64,000 bases of DNA from Cucumis sativus (lineage: Eukaryota; Streptophyta; Magnoliopsida; Cucurbitales; Cucurbitaceae): positions 14,570,001 through 14,634,000 of the forward strand of contig NC_026656.2 of assembly GCF_000004075.3 (NCBI RefSeq), read 5' to 3'. Shown here one piece after another: positions 37,776-48,937 of this stretch. Made by a program: the position numbers and the translations under genes. Each line of letters opens with the position of its first letter. Position 1 is the stretch's first letter. Under the pieces are notes generated by a model, which was given only the letters and a program-made list of their open reading frames with translations, was not told the DNA's origin and searched no databases.

Positions 37776-38902
37776 CTTTGAAGGACTCTCTCTTCTACTT
37801 GGTAAACCACTTGTAAGGATAACAAGCCCTCTCATTTCAAGTGTAGAAGTTTGACTAGAGATAGAATTAGCCTAATAAGACTATATAAGACCAAAAGAAT
37901 GAATTATGCTTTAAAAAAATCATGATGTCATATACATAGTTTTCATTTCACCATATGTGTTTTTATAACTTAAATTTACTCAAAATTGTATGAAATACAA
38001 TGATAAACACTTCTTCACTTTAGGAAAGGATATTTTTGTTTTTTTGAGAGCTAAATTATCTCATATATAAAATATTATAAAGGGTTAATTCAACAAGTTT
38101 GTAAACTCCTTCAAATAAGAATTAGATAAACTCAAAAGTTAGAAATTTATTGTCCTATTCAATAAATACAAATAGACATTGATATTGGTAGAAGTCATCC
38201 ATATAATTTAAAATTTTGCTATATTCTAAAAATATTTTCAACCATAATTTTACATCATCCTCATCAAATATTGTTTTTTAAACTACAAACAAATTTATAA
38301 AGGCTAATTTTGATTATAGTTCATTTCAACAAATTTTTGTATAACGAGGACCCCAAAAGGGTGTCAACTATATTTGAAATATTTGTGTGTTTATCAATTC
38401 TTTTAGGTCAGTTGGTTAAAAAAATCAACAATTATCTTTTTTTAATGAAATGAGAGGGTAATAATTTATATATATTTGTGAAAGAGTTCAAATTAAACGT
38501 GGCAAATTTATATATAAATAGCGTTTTTGGAACTTGAAGCATTAGGTTGTTGATCATGTCATCAAATTATTTGAATTAATTATAATAAAATAGTAAATAA
38601 ATAAATATAGTAAATTTTAAAAATATTTATTTATTTATTTTAAACAAATTAGTTTTACATATCCAACTCAAACCAACAAATTACACACAAATAAATGTGA
38701 AAAATAAACAAAATCATTGTTCATAATTATCATTACACAATCTATATTTCACAAAATAGAGAAAAAAGTGGAAGAAAATTTCTATTTTTCTTGTAAAGAT
38801 AATAAGAATTAATTTGACCTCACCAATAGCTAAGGCCGCTCGACCCAATCTAAAACCACATGCCAATAACTAATCATAACGGCCATTCCCACCCTCCCTC
38901 TC

Positions 38903-38906
<4 letters not shown>

Positions 38907-38933
<27 letters not shown>
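38907..38933. repeat. (TC)n microsatellite in the MIZ1-like leader
   Basis: About 14 TC units in a pyrimidine-rich tract (38890-38960) ending about 25 bases before the start codon. Such tracts are frequent in plant 5' leaders. Confidence 0.9.
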
Positions 38934-38938
<5 letters not shown>

Positions 38939-38985
38939 TCTCTTCCCTCCATCCTTATTGCTTCATTATTACCTTCCCTTCATGC

Positions 38986-39780
38986 ATGGGAGACCCAAAA
39001 TCCACCTCCACCTCCACCGCTATCGTCACCATCACCGCCACCACTTCCCTCCAACCACTATCTCCAGATTGTTTTTCAGCTCCACCCCCACCTCCTCCAC
39101 CACCACCACAATCTTGTTCCTCCTCATCCTCCTCTTCTCTCGTTCCCCCATCCAAACGTAAGAAACACAAAACCAAAGTCTTTCGAGTCTTTCGATCCGT
39201 ATTCCGATCCTTCCCTATCATAACACCAGCATGCAAGATCCCATCCCTCCCATCAGGTCTATCAGACACGTTACGAGGTCCATCAGGGAGTCGTGTGACG
39301 GGTACGCTCTTCGGGTATCGAAAAGGCCGCGTGAGTCTATCAATGCAAGAAACTCCACGAAGCTTTCCTAGCATTGTGATTGAGTTAGCCATGCAAACAA
39401 ACGTGTTACAAAAAGAGATGAGCTCGGGGATGGTTAGGATCGCTCTTGAGTGCGAAAAGCGCGCGGATAAATCCGATAAGACGAAGCTCATGGATGAGCC
39501 ATTGTGGACCATGTTTTGTAATGGTAAGAAAACTGGTTATGGTGTTAAAAGGGAAGCCTCCGATGAAGACCTTAAAGTAATGGAGCTTCTTCGGCCGGTG
39601 TCAATGGGTGCCGGAGTTTTACCGGGAAACTCTGACATGGAGGGGCCAGATGGTGAGCTGGCATACATGAGGGCCCATTTTGAAAGGGTGGTGGGGTCGA
39701 GGGATTCGGAGACGTTTTATATGTTAAGCCCGGAGGAAAATAATGGGCCGGAGCTTAGTATCTTTTTTGTAAGAATATAA
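38986..39780 (+). CDS. MIZU-KUSSEI1-like protein (DUF617)
   Basis: DUF617 proteins are plant-specific. The founding member MIZ1 acts in root hydrotropism; the role of other paralogs is poorly known. This is an intronless frame of 264 aa from the ATG at 38986 (MGDPKSTSTST). The same frame is open back to an ATG at 38860, but that extension would translate the TC microsatellite as LSLSLS and is unlikely. Residues 30-55 are a Pro run followed by a Ser run. A basic segment KRKKHKTKVFRVFRSVFRSF comes next. The DUF617 core then follows, with TGTLFGYRKGRVSLSMQE, GMVRIALECEK, WTMFCNGKKTGYGVKRE and the C-terminal YMLSPEENNGPELSIFFVRI. It is near full length for the family. I do not assign it to a specific paralog. 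Confidence 0.93.
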   Translation: MGDPKSTSTSTAIVTITATTSLQPLSPDCFSAPPPPPPPPPQSCSSSSSSSLVPPSKRKKHKTKVFRVFRSVFRSFPIITPACKIPSLPSGLSDTLRGPSGSRVTGTLFGYRKGRVSLSMQETPRSFPSIVIELAMQTNVLQKEMSSGMVRIALECEKRADKSDKTKLMDEPLWTMFCNGKKTGYGVKREASDEDLKVMELLRPVSMGAGVLPGNSDMEGPDGELAYMRAHFERVVGSRDSETFYMLSPEENNGPELSIFFVRI

Positions 39781-40303
39781 AATATAATACATATATTATG
39801 GAATGAAAATTAAACAAATATTGGGTCCCTACGAATTAATTCTTCTTCTTCCATGGTTGGATTATCAATGTTTGCATATGAAATCATAAATTTCATAATC
39901 ATGCTTTTCCTACAAGTTGCTTGAAATAATGATTTTGTTATAAAGAGATTGAAAAATAGAGAGACAAATGCGAGAAAAGTTGAAGTCTTTGGTAGTGACA
40001 GATGAGGGGTAACGTTGAAGAAGATGGTGATGAAGGGAAAGAAAATGTGAGTTTCCACATCATTTAAAAAGATAGTATTAGATAGTCGCACCAACTTAAC
40101 GGTTAGTCAACTAACGGTCTAAGTAGGCTTTAATAATCATTTAGAACTATTTCTTACAATTTAGAGATTAAATGTTTCGTTTGAACTCGATAATTTATCC
40201 AAAATGTGTATTTTATCCTTAAAATTTTGAGGTAGTTGTTGGTTAAACTCTCTTTATAATTTAGTATATTTTTGTACTACATATTTGTTACGAAAAAAAT
40301 ATT

Positions 40304-40498
40304 GCATTATAGGATGTATCTATCTCATATGTTATTCGTTTTTTTCACCACACAAAAATAAAATTAAAAAATATGATTTAAAAAGTAATTTTTAATTTTA
40401 TAATTATTGTGTCGTAGAGAGATGAGGAGCTAGCAAATGAGATAGGTGCAATCTCTAATGCACCATAACATTACTCGATTAGTTGCATCCTATAATGC
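40304..40498. mobile_element. Foldback MITE with GCATTATAGGATG ends
   Basis: The terminal GCATTATAGGATG is repeated inverted as CATCCTATAATGC at the right end. Inside these, ATCTATCTCATATGTTA and CACCACAC are mirrored by GTGTCGTAGAGAGATGAGG and AAATGAGATAGGT. Confidence 0.7.
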
Positions 40499-40636
40499 AC
40501 GTACATCTATCTTACATGTTTTTCTTCTACTTCTAAATTCTACCATACAAAAGTAAAAGTTTTAAAAACTATATTTTATAATTTTGTTTTTATGTGTGAT
40601 GAAGAGATGAGGAATATATGAGATAGATGTATTCTA
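40496..40636. mobile_element. Second foldback MITE, adjacent, same subterminal family
   Basis: The left arm TACATCTATCTTACATGTTT and the right arm GAATATATGAGATAGATGTA are inverted, with ACCATACAAAA and TTTTATGTGTGATG further inside. It abuts the element at 40304-40498. Confidence 0.65.
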
Positions 40637-41041
40637 GTTTTTTTAAAAAAATAAAATCTATTGTACTCTTTTTAGCGATTGTCCAAAAAATTAGTTGGGT
40701 AACAATAATATTTTTTTTGCGTGTTTTTAAATTCTTCTCTCATATTTGGATGATGATTTGAAAATTTACGAAATGAAATCGACATAAAATACAAAAGAAG
40801 GAGGCATGTAACTATTTCCAAAACTGACATCGTAGAGTCAATTTGTCATCATTTATAAAATGCAAACTAACATCTAAAACCAAAATTGTTGTAGTAAGGT
40901 TAACATATAATAGATGATACTTAACATTTTTCAAATAATTTTTTTTTTCTTTCTAATAAGTTTTTGGTATTTTAGATAGCAAAGCAATTAAAAATGTTTT
41001 AAAATTAGATAACAAAATGTCATAATGATAGACAGACATAG

Positions 41042-41230
41042 TACATTTTGCCCTTGTTGATTGAGAATTGTATCTGTGGCTACCGCAGTTTTCCCGATCC
41101 GCCTGTCCTCCAATAATTAATTCTTGTTGACCATGTCCGATAGGAATCATCAAATCAATAGCAATAAGTCCTGTTTGCAGAGGTTCGTATACGAAACGTC
41201 TCAAAATAATACGAGGAGTGGGAGATTTAT
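41042..41230 (-). pseudogene. atpA: Nuclear fragment of plastid atpA (NUPT)
   Basis: Read on the minus strand, this encodes part of the plastid ATP synthase alpha subunit: [18 protein letters not shown] and QELIIG, followed in a shifted frame by the P-loop end [17 protein letters not shown]. One extra base before the P-loop breaks the frame. The wording is that of the plastid gene, not mitochondrial atp1. Both flanks are unrelated AT-rich nuclear DNA, so this is a short old insertion of about 190 bp and not a functional gene. Confidence 0.9.
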
Positions 41231-42179
41231 AGTTCAAAAATTATATTTATCTTTAAATAATAGTTCATATTAGTCAATCACCATAGAATATATAATCACT
41301 ATATATGGTAATGCATAGGTTAGTACATAAAATTTTTAGTTCAACAAGCGTATAGAAAGAGTTAATGATTATATATTAAAGTTATTTAAATGTTATATCT
41401 TTCTCGAAAATGTTGAATTAAGGTCATTTATAAGTTACAACGTCTTTTTTCTAACACCTGCTCGGGTGGAATGTGGCTTAGCATTAGTGCTATTGCTTGC
41501 TCGTGTTGTTGTTTCTCATCGAGTGAAACTCTACAAACTACTAGACTATTTATTATAGCTTTTACAATGAGTAATTAGTTATCCAATTAATGAGAAGAAG
41601 TTACTTTAAACCTAACTCTCACCAATTCTTTAATGGTACTTATACTTCTAACAATTAATCCGACATACAATTGGGATAAAAACTATACTAAAACTTTAAC
41701 AATCATCTCTTGCTACTAACGAACTGGAGATTTTTTGGACCTATCCAACTTTTGGGTGGGTCAAATTGCAACGCTAACAAGATCTTCAATATTAACCCTT
41801 AAAATTTAGATTGAGTATTTGGAACGAACTGTTAAGTTATTTGTTTACTTTTTCTTTTTAAGTATAATTTTTATTAAGAGATTTTTTCAAAAATAGAAAA
41901 AATTGACAAACTATTTACACTCGAGAGAACAAAACTACTAAAAGACAAAGTTTTAGATTTTCTATAAAGTGTAAATGTTTTGTCAAATGTTCTATTTCTT
42001 ACAATTTTCTTTTTACTAACTTAAAATACTTAAATTTGTCTACAACACGTATTAATAACTAAAATTTCATAAAACTTAGAGGTTAAATATAAAAATTCAA
42101 CATACTTGTTACAAACTTCTTAATAATAGGTATGAATTTAATATTTACAAGTTATAATATATATTTTTAAAAAATGTAA

Positions 42180-42285
42180 CCCGTATTCCGCCCAATAAAT
42201 TTTTTTTAAAAAAAAATTCAACCCAACCTAACTCTTATAATTTGGGTTGGATAATCGGGTTGTAGGGTTATTTAAACACTTTTAC
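42180..42285. mobile_element. hAT-related relic
   Basis: TTCAACCCAACCTAACTC and AATTTGGGTTGGATAATCGGG recall the subterminal sequence of the hAT element at 37170-37775. No termini or target duplication could be placed. Confidence 0.35.
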
Positions 42286-42977
42286 TTGTTACATAAACAA
42301 TATTTCAAAACTCCAATTTGGTACCATATTTAGTATTGGCTTACCTTTGTAATTTTTGTATTAAAGTGATTACTATTTTGTTCTCAAAGCCAAATAGTTT
42401 TCACGTTCAAATACATATTATTATAACTCAAACTAAAATAAGTTTTATCCGAACCCAAACTATTTTTAATTTTGTTGGTTTTAGTTTTGGTATAGTTTTA
42501 AAATGTTTATTTTGATCCATAGTTAGAGCTATCAATTTAGCTGGTAGTGACAACATATGAAGAAGCATAGTGTTAACAATATGGTTGCTATTTTGGTTAT
42601 AGTTACGATCAAACGATAACAATATACGTAATTGTATGTAATCGATATACAATTACCCATCAATAGCATCTTAAAGATAAAATTAGAAGAAAAAGAAATG
42701 TGTAAACGTGGAAGGATGAATGTTGAATGATGAACGAATGGGATGGGTCCAGTTTTGGCATGTCTTCAAGAGCTGTTGTGTTGTTGTAACAACGGAAATC
42801 TGTTGTGCTTCAAACTTCTTCGATTCTACATTTTCTCTTTTTTCTTCTTCTTCTTGTTGCCTTTTCTCTTCCTTTACTCATACCTTCCTTCTTCTTCCCA
42901 CAATTTATATTTTCAACCAATTTTTCTTTTCCCTTTCTTAAATTCAATCTCTCTATGAAATTCTACTTTCCCCCAAT

Positions 42978-45712
42978 ATGTTCAATTTTGAAGATGAACT
43001 CATAATTCAACCAGGAATTTCATGGTTAATCTGGATTCAGCTTCTTGTTATTCTCCTCATCTTCTTCCTTTGTTGTCTTACAATCTTCGCTTTCGATTTC
43101 TCCAAATCCAATACTACTGATTTCAACTCCACTGCCGCCATTGCCTCCTCCTCTTCCCCTACTCGCTTCCTTTCTCATTCTACTCACAGCGGGAAGAACA
43201 TTCTTCCTAACCCCAACATCAGAATTGGCCCTAATCCACCGCGTAATGCGCAGGTATGCTGTTTCTCGTCCTCTCTTTGTATTTGTAGCTGGTGTATGAA
43301 ATTTTTCACGACTTTAGGGTCGAGGAGTTTTCTTTTACAGAATCTGGTTAAATCCCTTGGTGTTGTTTCACTTTCTTTTCCAATTTTGGATTTCTAGATT
43401 CCGCCATAGCTACGGATTTAATCGCATGGTTGTTTTCGCCTTGATTGATCGCCTTTTTGTGTTGGGTAATGGGAGAGAATTTAGGTCATACAGAACGCTT
43501 TAGGTCGATTTATGAATTGAATGTTTCGTTTAGATTACATAGGAAGATTGGTGTTGATAGTGTCGAGAGGTTCTCTCTGATGCTTGAAAATCTGGGAGGT
43601 TTTTCAATTTTATGAAGAGGTTAGTTACTCCGTGTGAACTATAATGGCCAAAATTTTCCTTGATTCAACTACATTCTCCAACGTAGAGCCAAGATTCTTG
43701 GGTAGTGGGACAAAGAACGAAAAACTTGCCTTAAGGCCTTGCGAAATTGTAATATTTGCACAATTGGGTGGATGGAGATTTCTGCTGGAAGCTCTTGCTT
43801 GCTTGTACCTATCCAAAACGATTCAGAATAAAAATTTAGTTAGAAATTGTGTTGGGTGGGTTTTGCATTTAAGGCGCTTTGCAAGTCAACACTAGGTATG
43901 GTGTTTGAGTATAGACCATGTTGCTGACAGCCAGGTAAAAGTTTTGGAACTGAATGTCTGCATTAGCTTTGATCTTGCTCTGTTCTTGAGCTGAATGTTG
44001 CTGGAGCTCAGCCAAAATTACATTTTATCACGTTGCAGCTATTGGCCAATAGCAGAATTAAAATTGAAACTTGTCATTAGCATAGTATAGGAGGGGGTGT
44101 CTTCCATACACAATCAAGAAAGGGGGTCATGTTGAAGTGGCATTGCACCAAAATTCTACTTGAGGAATATCAAGAAATGGATCAGAAAAAGTGTATCTGA
44201 GATGATGGAGAAGGAAAACCCATGTAAGGAGCCTTGTGATTTTACTGAATGACAAAATAGATGGCACAAATGACAAAATTGACATCAGCAATCTGCCACA
44301 ACTTCCTTTAAAGAGCTTGAAATCCTTAAGAGCGCTTTCGCTGGGTCTTATCCAAGGACATTTTTTAACTTCACTTCGTTCTGAACCAAAGGCTTTATGG
44401 ATCTCCTCAACCAAGTAGACACTCTCACTCTTCATTTATCTCACCAATTCCTTTCTCAGGAGACTCAAATCTTTACTCCATTTCCTTCTATGGAATGGTA
44501 ATGGATTAAACAGCTTCTAGTCCATGGATGCAATCCTGTTCTCAAAGAAAAAAATAAATATGAATAAGGTGTTCTATTAATGCTCAAAAGCTATAGTTCA
44601 GAGAAATGGTGTTAGCTTTTGGTGACTATTAACCCTCTCTCTACTAGATTGTTCCTGTCCTCGTAGATTACCTCCTCGTGTATTCCTGTCCTAATTTGCA
44701 ACTAACTAGCCAGCCCCACAAAAAATGGTAATGGATAGCTTCAATACCATGGATGGGATCCTTATCTCAATGAAGATCACAAATACAAATAATTTCTTTT
44801 ATGAATACTTTAAGAGAGGAATGGTGTTAACGTTTCATGAAGATCATACTAGATTCTTCTTGCTCCCTTAAATCATCCCCTCGTAAGCCAACATTTTGGT
44901 AACTGGAGTTTATTTTATTGCTTACATAAGGAGTAATTACTACCCAGGTAACTGAATGAGTGGATCCTCTGTACCAGAGTGTTATGCTTCTTGTTAAATT
45001 ATCTGTTGTTGAAGTGCGGGGTCAGGTATTCTTTGCTGTTAATAAATCACTAAAAGTAGTTTTATACACATCTTTAGCCTACAAAGAAACAAGAAGTTTT
45101 GCCTTTGTTGGGTGTTTCTTGTGCATTTAAAATATTGTCCACGAAAGACCCTAAATTTCCAATTCAGTACAATAAAACAAAAGACGGCCATCCTCACCCA
45201 CCACCCACCACCCACCACCCACCACCCGCTCGACCCCCAACCCACCTAAAAAGAAAAGAAAAAGGAGAAAGAAAGAGAAAACGAGGAGAAACGTGTCTAA
45301 GAGTTGCTTTTAGTTTTTAGTTTTATGCAAGGGTTGAATCGAACTCAAGTTGGCTTATTGCATATTATATCATCAATTAACCAAGAGAAAACGCCTGCAT
45401 GTTGTATGTATTGGACCAAAGATTTACCATTCAAGTGTATTGAATTACTAGATTCATATGCAGGTTACTAACGATCAAAGCACGAGAGGGGAGATAACAA
45501 GTAGTACGAGCAGGAGAATCACACAAGTGGGAGAAGGCACTGTAATAGGAGGAGAAGTCTCTCAAGAAACCAAGTTAGATCTTCATCCTTGTAGTTATTT
45601 CAGGCTTGCTAAATCAGCTTTTCTCAGATGCCTGGGGTTGGACTCTTCAACTGACAACTCAATCTCAGATGAAAGACAAAGAAATGAATCAAGAAAATCC
45701 AAAGAAAGTTGA
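42978..45712 (+). CDS. Small single-pass membrane protein, function unknown
   Basis: Two exons, 42978-43253 and 45464-45712, join in phase to 174 aa. The first about 14 residues are acidic (MFNFEDELIIQPG). One strong hydrophobic segment follows at about 15-38 (WLIWIQLLVILLIFFLCCL). The middle is Ser/Thr/Asn-rich and probably disordered. The C-terminal part has a compact block, HPCSYFRLAKSAFLRCLGLD, which may be the conserved part of a family; the tail is rich in Ser, Arg and Glu. I do not recognise the family and assign no function. The intron is 2.2 kb and contains a diverged duplication and a heptamer minisatellite. A pyrimidine-rich leader precedes the ATG. The good splice sites (CAG before GTATGC, and GCAG before GTTACT) and phase 0 support a real gene. 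Confidence 0.75.
44496..44888. repeat. Diverged tandem duplication in the intron (unit about 230 bp)
   Basis: Copy one (44496-44680) and copy two (44726-44888) share AATGGTAATGGAT, CCATGGATG, ATCCT, TCTCAA, GAAATGGTGTTA or GGAATGGTGTTAA, ACTAGATT and a CTCCTCGT-like end in the same order. Confidence 0.6.
45193..45228. repeat. CCACCCA heptamer minisatellite
   Basis: About five head-to-tail copies of a 7-base CCACCCA unit, followed by imperfect Pro-codon-like sequence. It lies in the intron of the small membrane protein gene. Confidence 0.85.
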
Positions 45713-46399
45713 TGTATGTGTCACTTTACCCATTAAATAAAACTGTATGCATTATATTTGTTAGGTAGTTGTGTCCTTATATTGTATACATCTTTAAAAG
45801 CACTATGATTTTCATACCGCATGAGATATCAAAATTGATTAATTCATCCAAATACGTATGATATCTTCATTTCAAGTTTTATTTCTTAAACTTAAACAAT
45901 TAGGGGGTAGTAATCAACTTTCACATTCATCAAATAACTCCAACCATTCTTTTTCCATATTTATCGAGAAACTCCATCCTTCTCCTTATCCCTACTTTTT
46001 TTTTACGTTCGTTAAACAACTTCATTTTCTTTTTTCCTCTACTTTTTACATCTATCAAGAAACTCTATACTCCAAACACAAATTTACTAACTCTTGATTT
46101 ATAACCGACCCTTCAAGTTTTTTCTGTAAGCCCAATTCTATTACATGCAAGAATGCAAAACCAGGATATAAAATTTGTAAAATTTACAGCTCTTCAATCT
46201 GATATTGTAGTTTTATGCAAATTATTTGATGGAAGGAATGGTGTATGGTTATTTTGTCATATTTTGTCCATTTTGTTGGCATGCAGTGTTATGTACTTTA
46301 GTCATTAGGGAAATAAATTAATCAAACTGGTTTGTTCTATTTGATGTGTCAAACTTTTATTAATTATTTTTCTTATTATACGTTGAAAAAATTGTGTTA

Positions 46400-46575
46400 A
46401 ATGATTTAAAATGTTTTAAAATATAAGAAAATAACACAATTTATTTATTAGACTATGATGGACTACTATCTCTACCTATTGATACAAACACAAATAGTTG
46501 TAGTCTATCTTGATTTATCACCGTCCATTATAGATATACTATTATATTTTTGTTCATTTTGCTATATTTGGAAAT
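46400..46575. mobile_element. Degenerate foldback relic (TATAGCAAAA family)
   Basis: It contains TTTAAAATATAAGAAAATA at the left, the central TAGACTATGATGGACTAC and TAGTCTATC blocks, and TTTTGCTATATTTGGAAATA at the right. Confidence 0.45.
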
Positions 46576-48257
46576 AATCCTAAAAATGAGGTCTAAGGAA
46601 AATTTTGTTTTCTTTTCTTGTATAGTAATGATAATTGTTAATTTATGAAATAATCTAAATCCATAAGAGGCTAAGAATAGTTGGTATTTATATTTTTAAA
46701 GAGAAATTATTTTAAATGGTACACTAACGAAAATATTTTAAAATTATAGCAAAATAACCCAATGAAAAAATAAAATTATTTTTTATATATATATATATAT
46801 GTAAATAAGTCATTTTGTTATATATATAATATTTTTTTTGAATAAAAGAAAAAATTGACAAACTATTTACATTAACAAAAACAAAATCGAAAAACAAAAT
46901 CGATAAGGGTAAATATTTGGTCAAATATTCTAATTTTAATAATTTTTTACAAAAACGTTCCTTTATTATTATTATTTTAGGTATAATAAAAGGTAAGTAA
47001 ACTGAAGCTAGGGATGTTGCGTTGGTTTTAGAGGTTAGTAGTTGGATTATCACATCTCATTCTTAGGCTCCTCATAAAAGGATTGTTAATATCACATTTG
47101 AGATGTCCACTGTATGTTCCATGGAGTTGTTAGATTTAAACCATTTTTATATTTATTGTGCTTCTTACTCCATCAAAATGTTTTCATTTAAAAAAGAAAA
47201 ACTCAAATATTTTTAAAGTTTTGTTATTTAAAGTAATTTTTTCCTTTTTTGATTCAATGAATATCATACACGAACAGTAAAAAATGAACATTTCAGAGTT
47301 TAAAGATGAAATTCACATCAACTTAATTAACATAACGTTTATATCATTAATTTCAACGGGGAAGAATAAAAAGAATCAAATTTCAAAATTTAAGAACAAG
47401 AATGGAATTAAATAAATTAAAAAAGAAAACTTTATCTCTAAGTTGACTGGTCATCAATCGAAATTTTCAGCAGCGTCGAATATCTTAACGTCAGGTGTAT
47501 TACTGAGAGCTCATCCTTATTCATATTTGTTGACCTCAACAAAATTTCATTACCCAAAACATCAAACGTCCATCTTAAACAACACACAAACCTTCCATTA
47601 TTCGAAGGCCAAGTAATCGATTCCGTTGACTAAGAGAAACCATAAAAATCTTTTATTACAAAGATGATCTGAAAAAACCCAAATCATCATCTCCTCGTAC
47701 GTCTGGTATTGGACTATAAGTTTTCTTCCCCAATATTATAATCAAAATGTCAGAATACCCATTTGAATATTTTCACCGATGAGTCCCAAGTTTCTTCTGG
47801 GGTTTCTACAAGCTCAAATGGGTATCCCAGATCCGCCGTCCATTGATTGGATTTGTGGGTCTTGATGTGATTTCTCATTTTCTTCCTCTGCTCTTCGATT
47901 GGACCATTCAACTTTGTTTCCAATTTTCCTGGAAGATATGAAGTTAGTACCACATTTTCTTGCTCTTTTGTCTCTTTGTGTTTCCTGTTGTTTTGATATG
48001 TTCTGAATTTGTATTGGGTGTGTTATAATACTTGGGATGGTTTATGCTTGAGAACTGGATTTGTTTTGTACTGTTTTATTTCGTTCTCTGCATTTCCATG
48101 TGGTAGGTGGGTTAGATCTAGCTTCCTTTGAATGATGTTCTATATTCATTTGTTCTGTTTTGTTCCAATTTTTGTTGAAAGATTCTCTTATTATTGCAGA
48201 CAGATGAATGAAGTGCAAAAAAACATATTCTGTCTTAAATATTTAGTTCAATTATTA

Positions 48258-48440
48258 GGGCCCGGTTTGGTAAGTTTTTGGTTTTTGGTTATTGAAAATT
48301 AAGCTTATAAACATGTTTCTTTATTTCGTTATCCACTTTACATTTTAGCAACTAAGATAAATTTTGACGACTAAAACAAAGTTTTTGTTTTTAGAATTTG
48401 ATCAAGGTTTCAAGTGTTTCTTCAAGAAATATGGAAAACA
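48258..48440. mobile_element. Partial MITE (GGTTTGGTAAC family)
   Basis: The left end GGGCCCGGTTTGGTAAGTTTT and the following TTATTGAAAATTAAGCTTATA match the left arm at 14731. The right arm is not preserved. Confidence 0.55.
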
Positions 48441-48937
48441 TAGTATGAAATTTAGTATAACCGCAGGGTTGGAGATTGAACCTTTGACCTAGTGGAGGAA
48501 TCTTACTTTGGCAATATAGTATCGAATTTAGGAAAAAACAAGATAACTTCAAGAACAGAAAACTAATACGAAATCCTTACCATTCAAGGCCTAGGGATTT
48601 CTAATTTCATAATGTTCTCTGCTTTGTTAAATTGTGATTATTTTCTATTCTTTATCTTTAGTTTCGACTTTAATCATTGATTTGTTTCTGAGATGTGGCT
48701 ATGATTAAAAATTCTAAGCAAAGAAGATGTAGAGATATGAGAGCCTAGATATCAGAAACAGAAAATTTGATATGAAACGCTGTTTTGATTGTATGTTTTT
48801 ACTGTTAGGCTGCCAGCATTTCCATCCGTTTCATAGTGGTGCTGTGATAACAACACTATATTTGGTTATTGAATTTAGAGATTCCTATTTTCTGCTATTC
48901 ACTAACACTGTTATTCAATTCCTTACACCATCTACAA

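Larger units (their letters stand above)
36384..38985. other. Divergent spacer between DPE1 and the MIZ1-like gene
   Basis: It should hold both promoters. It contains an hAT element at 37170-37775 and a short MITE relic around 38160-38240. A TATATATAAATA stretch at about 38509-38520 and a long TC microsatellite lie just upstream of the MIZ1-like start codon. No other gene is seen. Confidence 0.5.
39781..42977. other. Spacer with MITEs and a plastid DNA fragment
   Basis: No nuclear gene is seen. It contains two related foldback elements at 40304-40636, the plastid atpA fragment at 41042-41230 and an AACCC/GGGTT-rich hAT relic at about 42180-42285. The last 150 bases, rich in TTC and CTT, are the likely leader of the gene at 42978. 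Confidence 0.5.
45713..48937. other. Spacer upstream of the UNE2-like gene
   Basis: AT-rich, with a foldback relic at 46400-46575, a TA run near 46786-46800 and a MITE part at 48258-48440. The 47500-47945 block looks like a leader exon of the UNE2-like gene. It ends in an ATG at 47938 followed by a GTTAGT donor. No separate gene is seen. Confidence 0.45.

Noticed and set aside
38860-38985. Upstream in-frame extension of the MIZ1-like protein
   Set aside because: It would translate the TC microsatellite as Leu-Ser repeats and does not resemble the family.
38955-39512. 185-codon minus-strand frame across the MIZ1-like gene
   Set aside because: It is an antisense shadow of the DUF617 coding sequence; its Gly run is the reverse of the Pro run.
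44127-44435. 102-codon minus-strand frame in the intron of the small membrane protein gene
   Set aside because: No domain could be identified, and the surrounding intron is repeat-derived.
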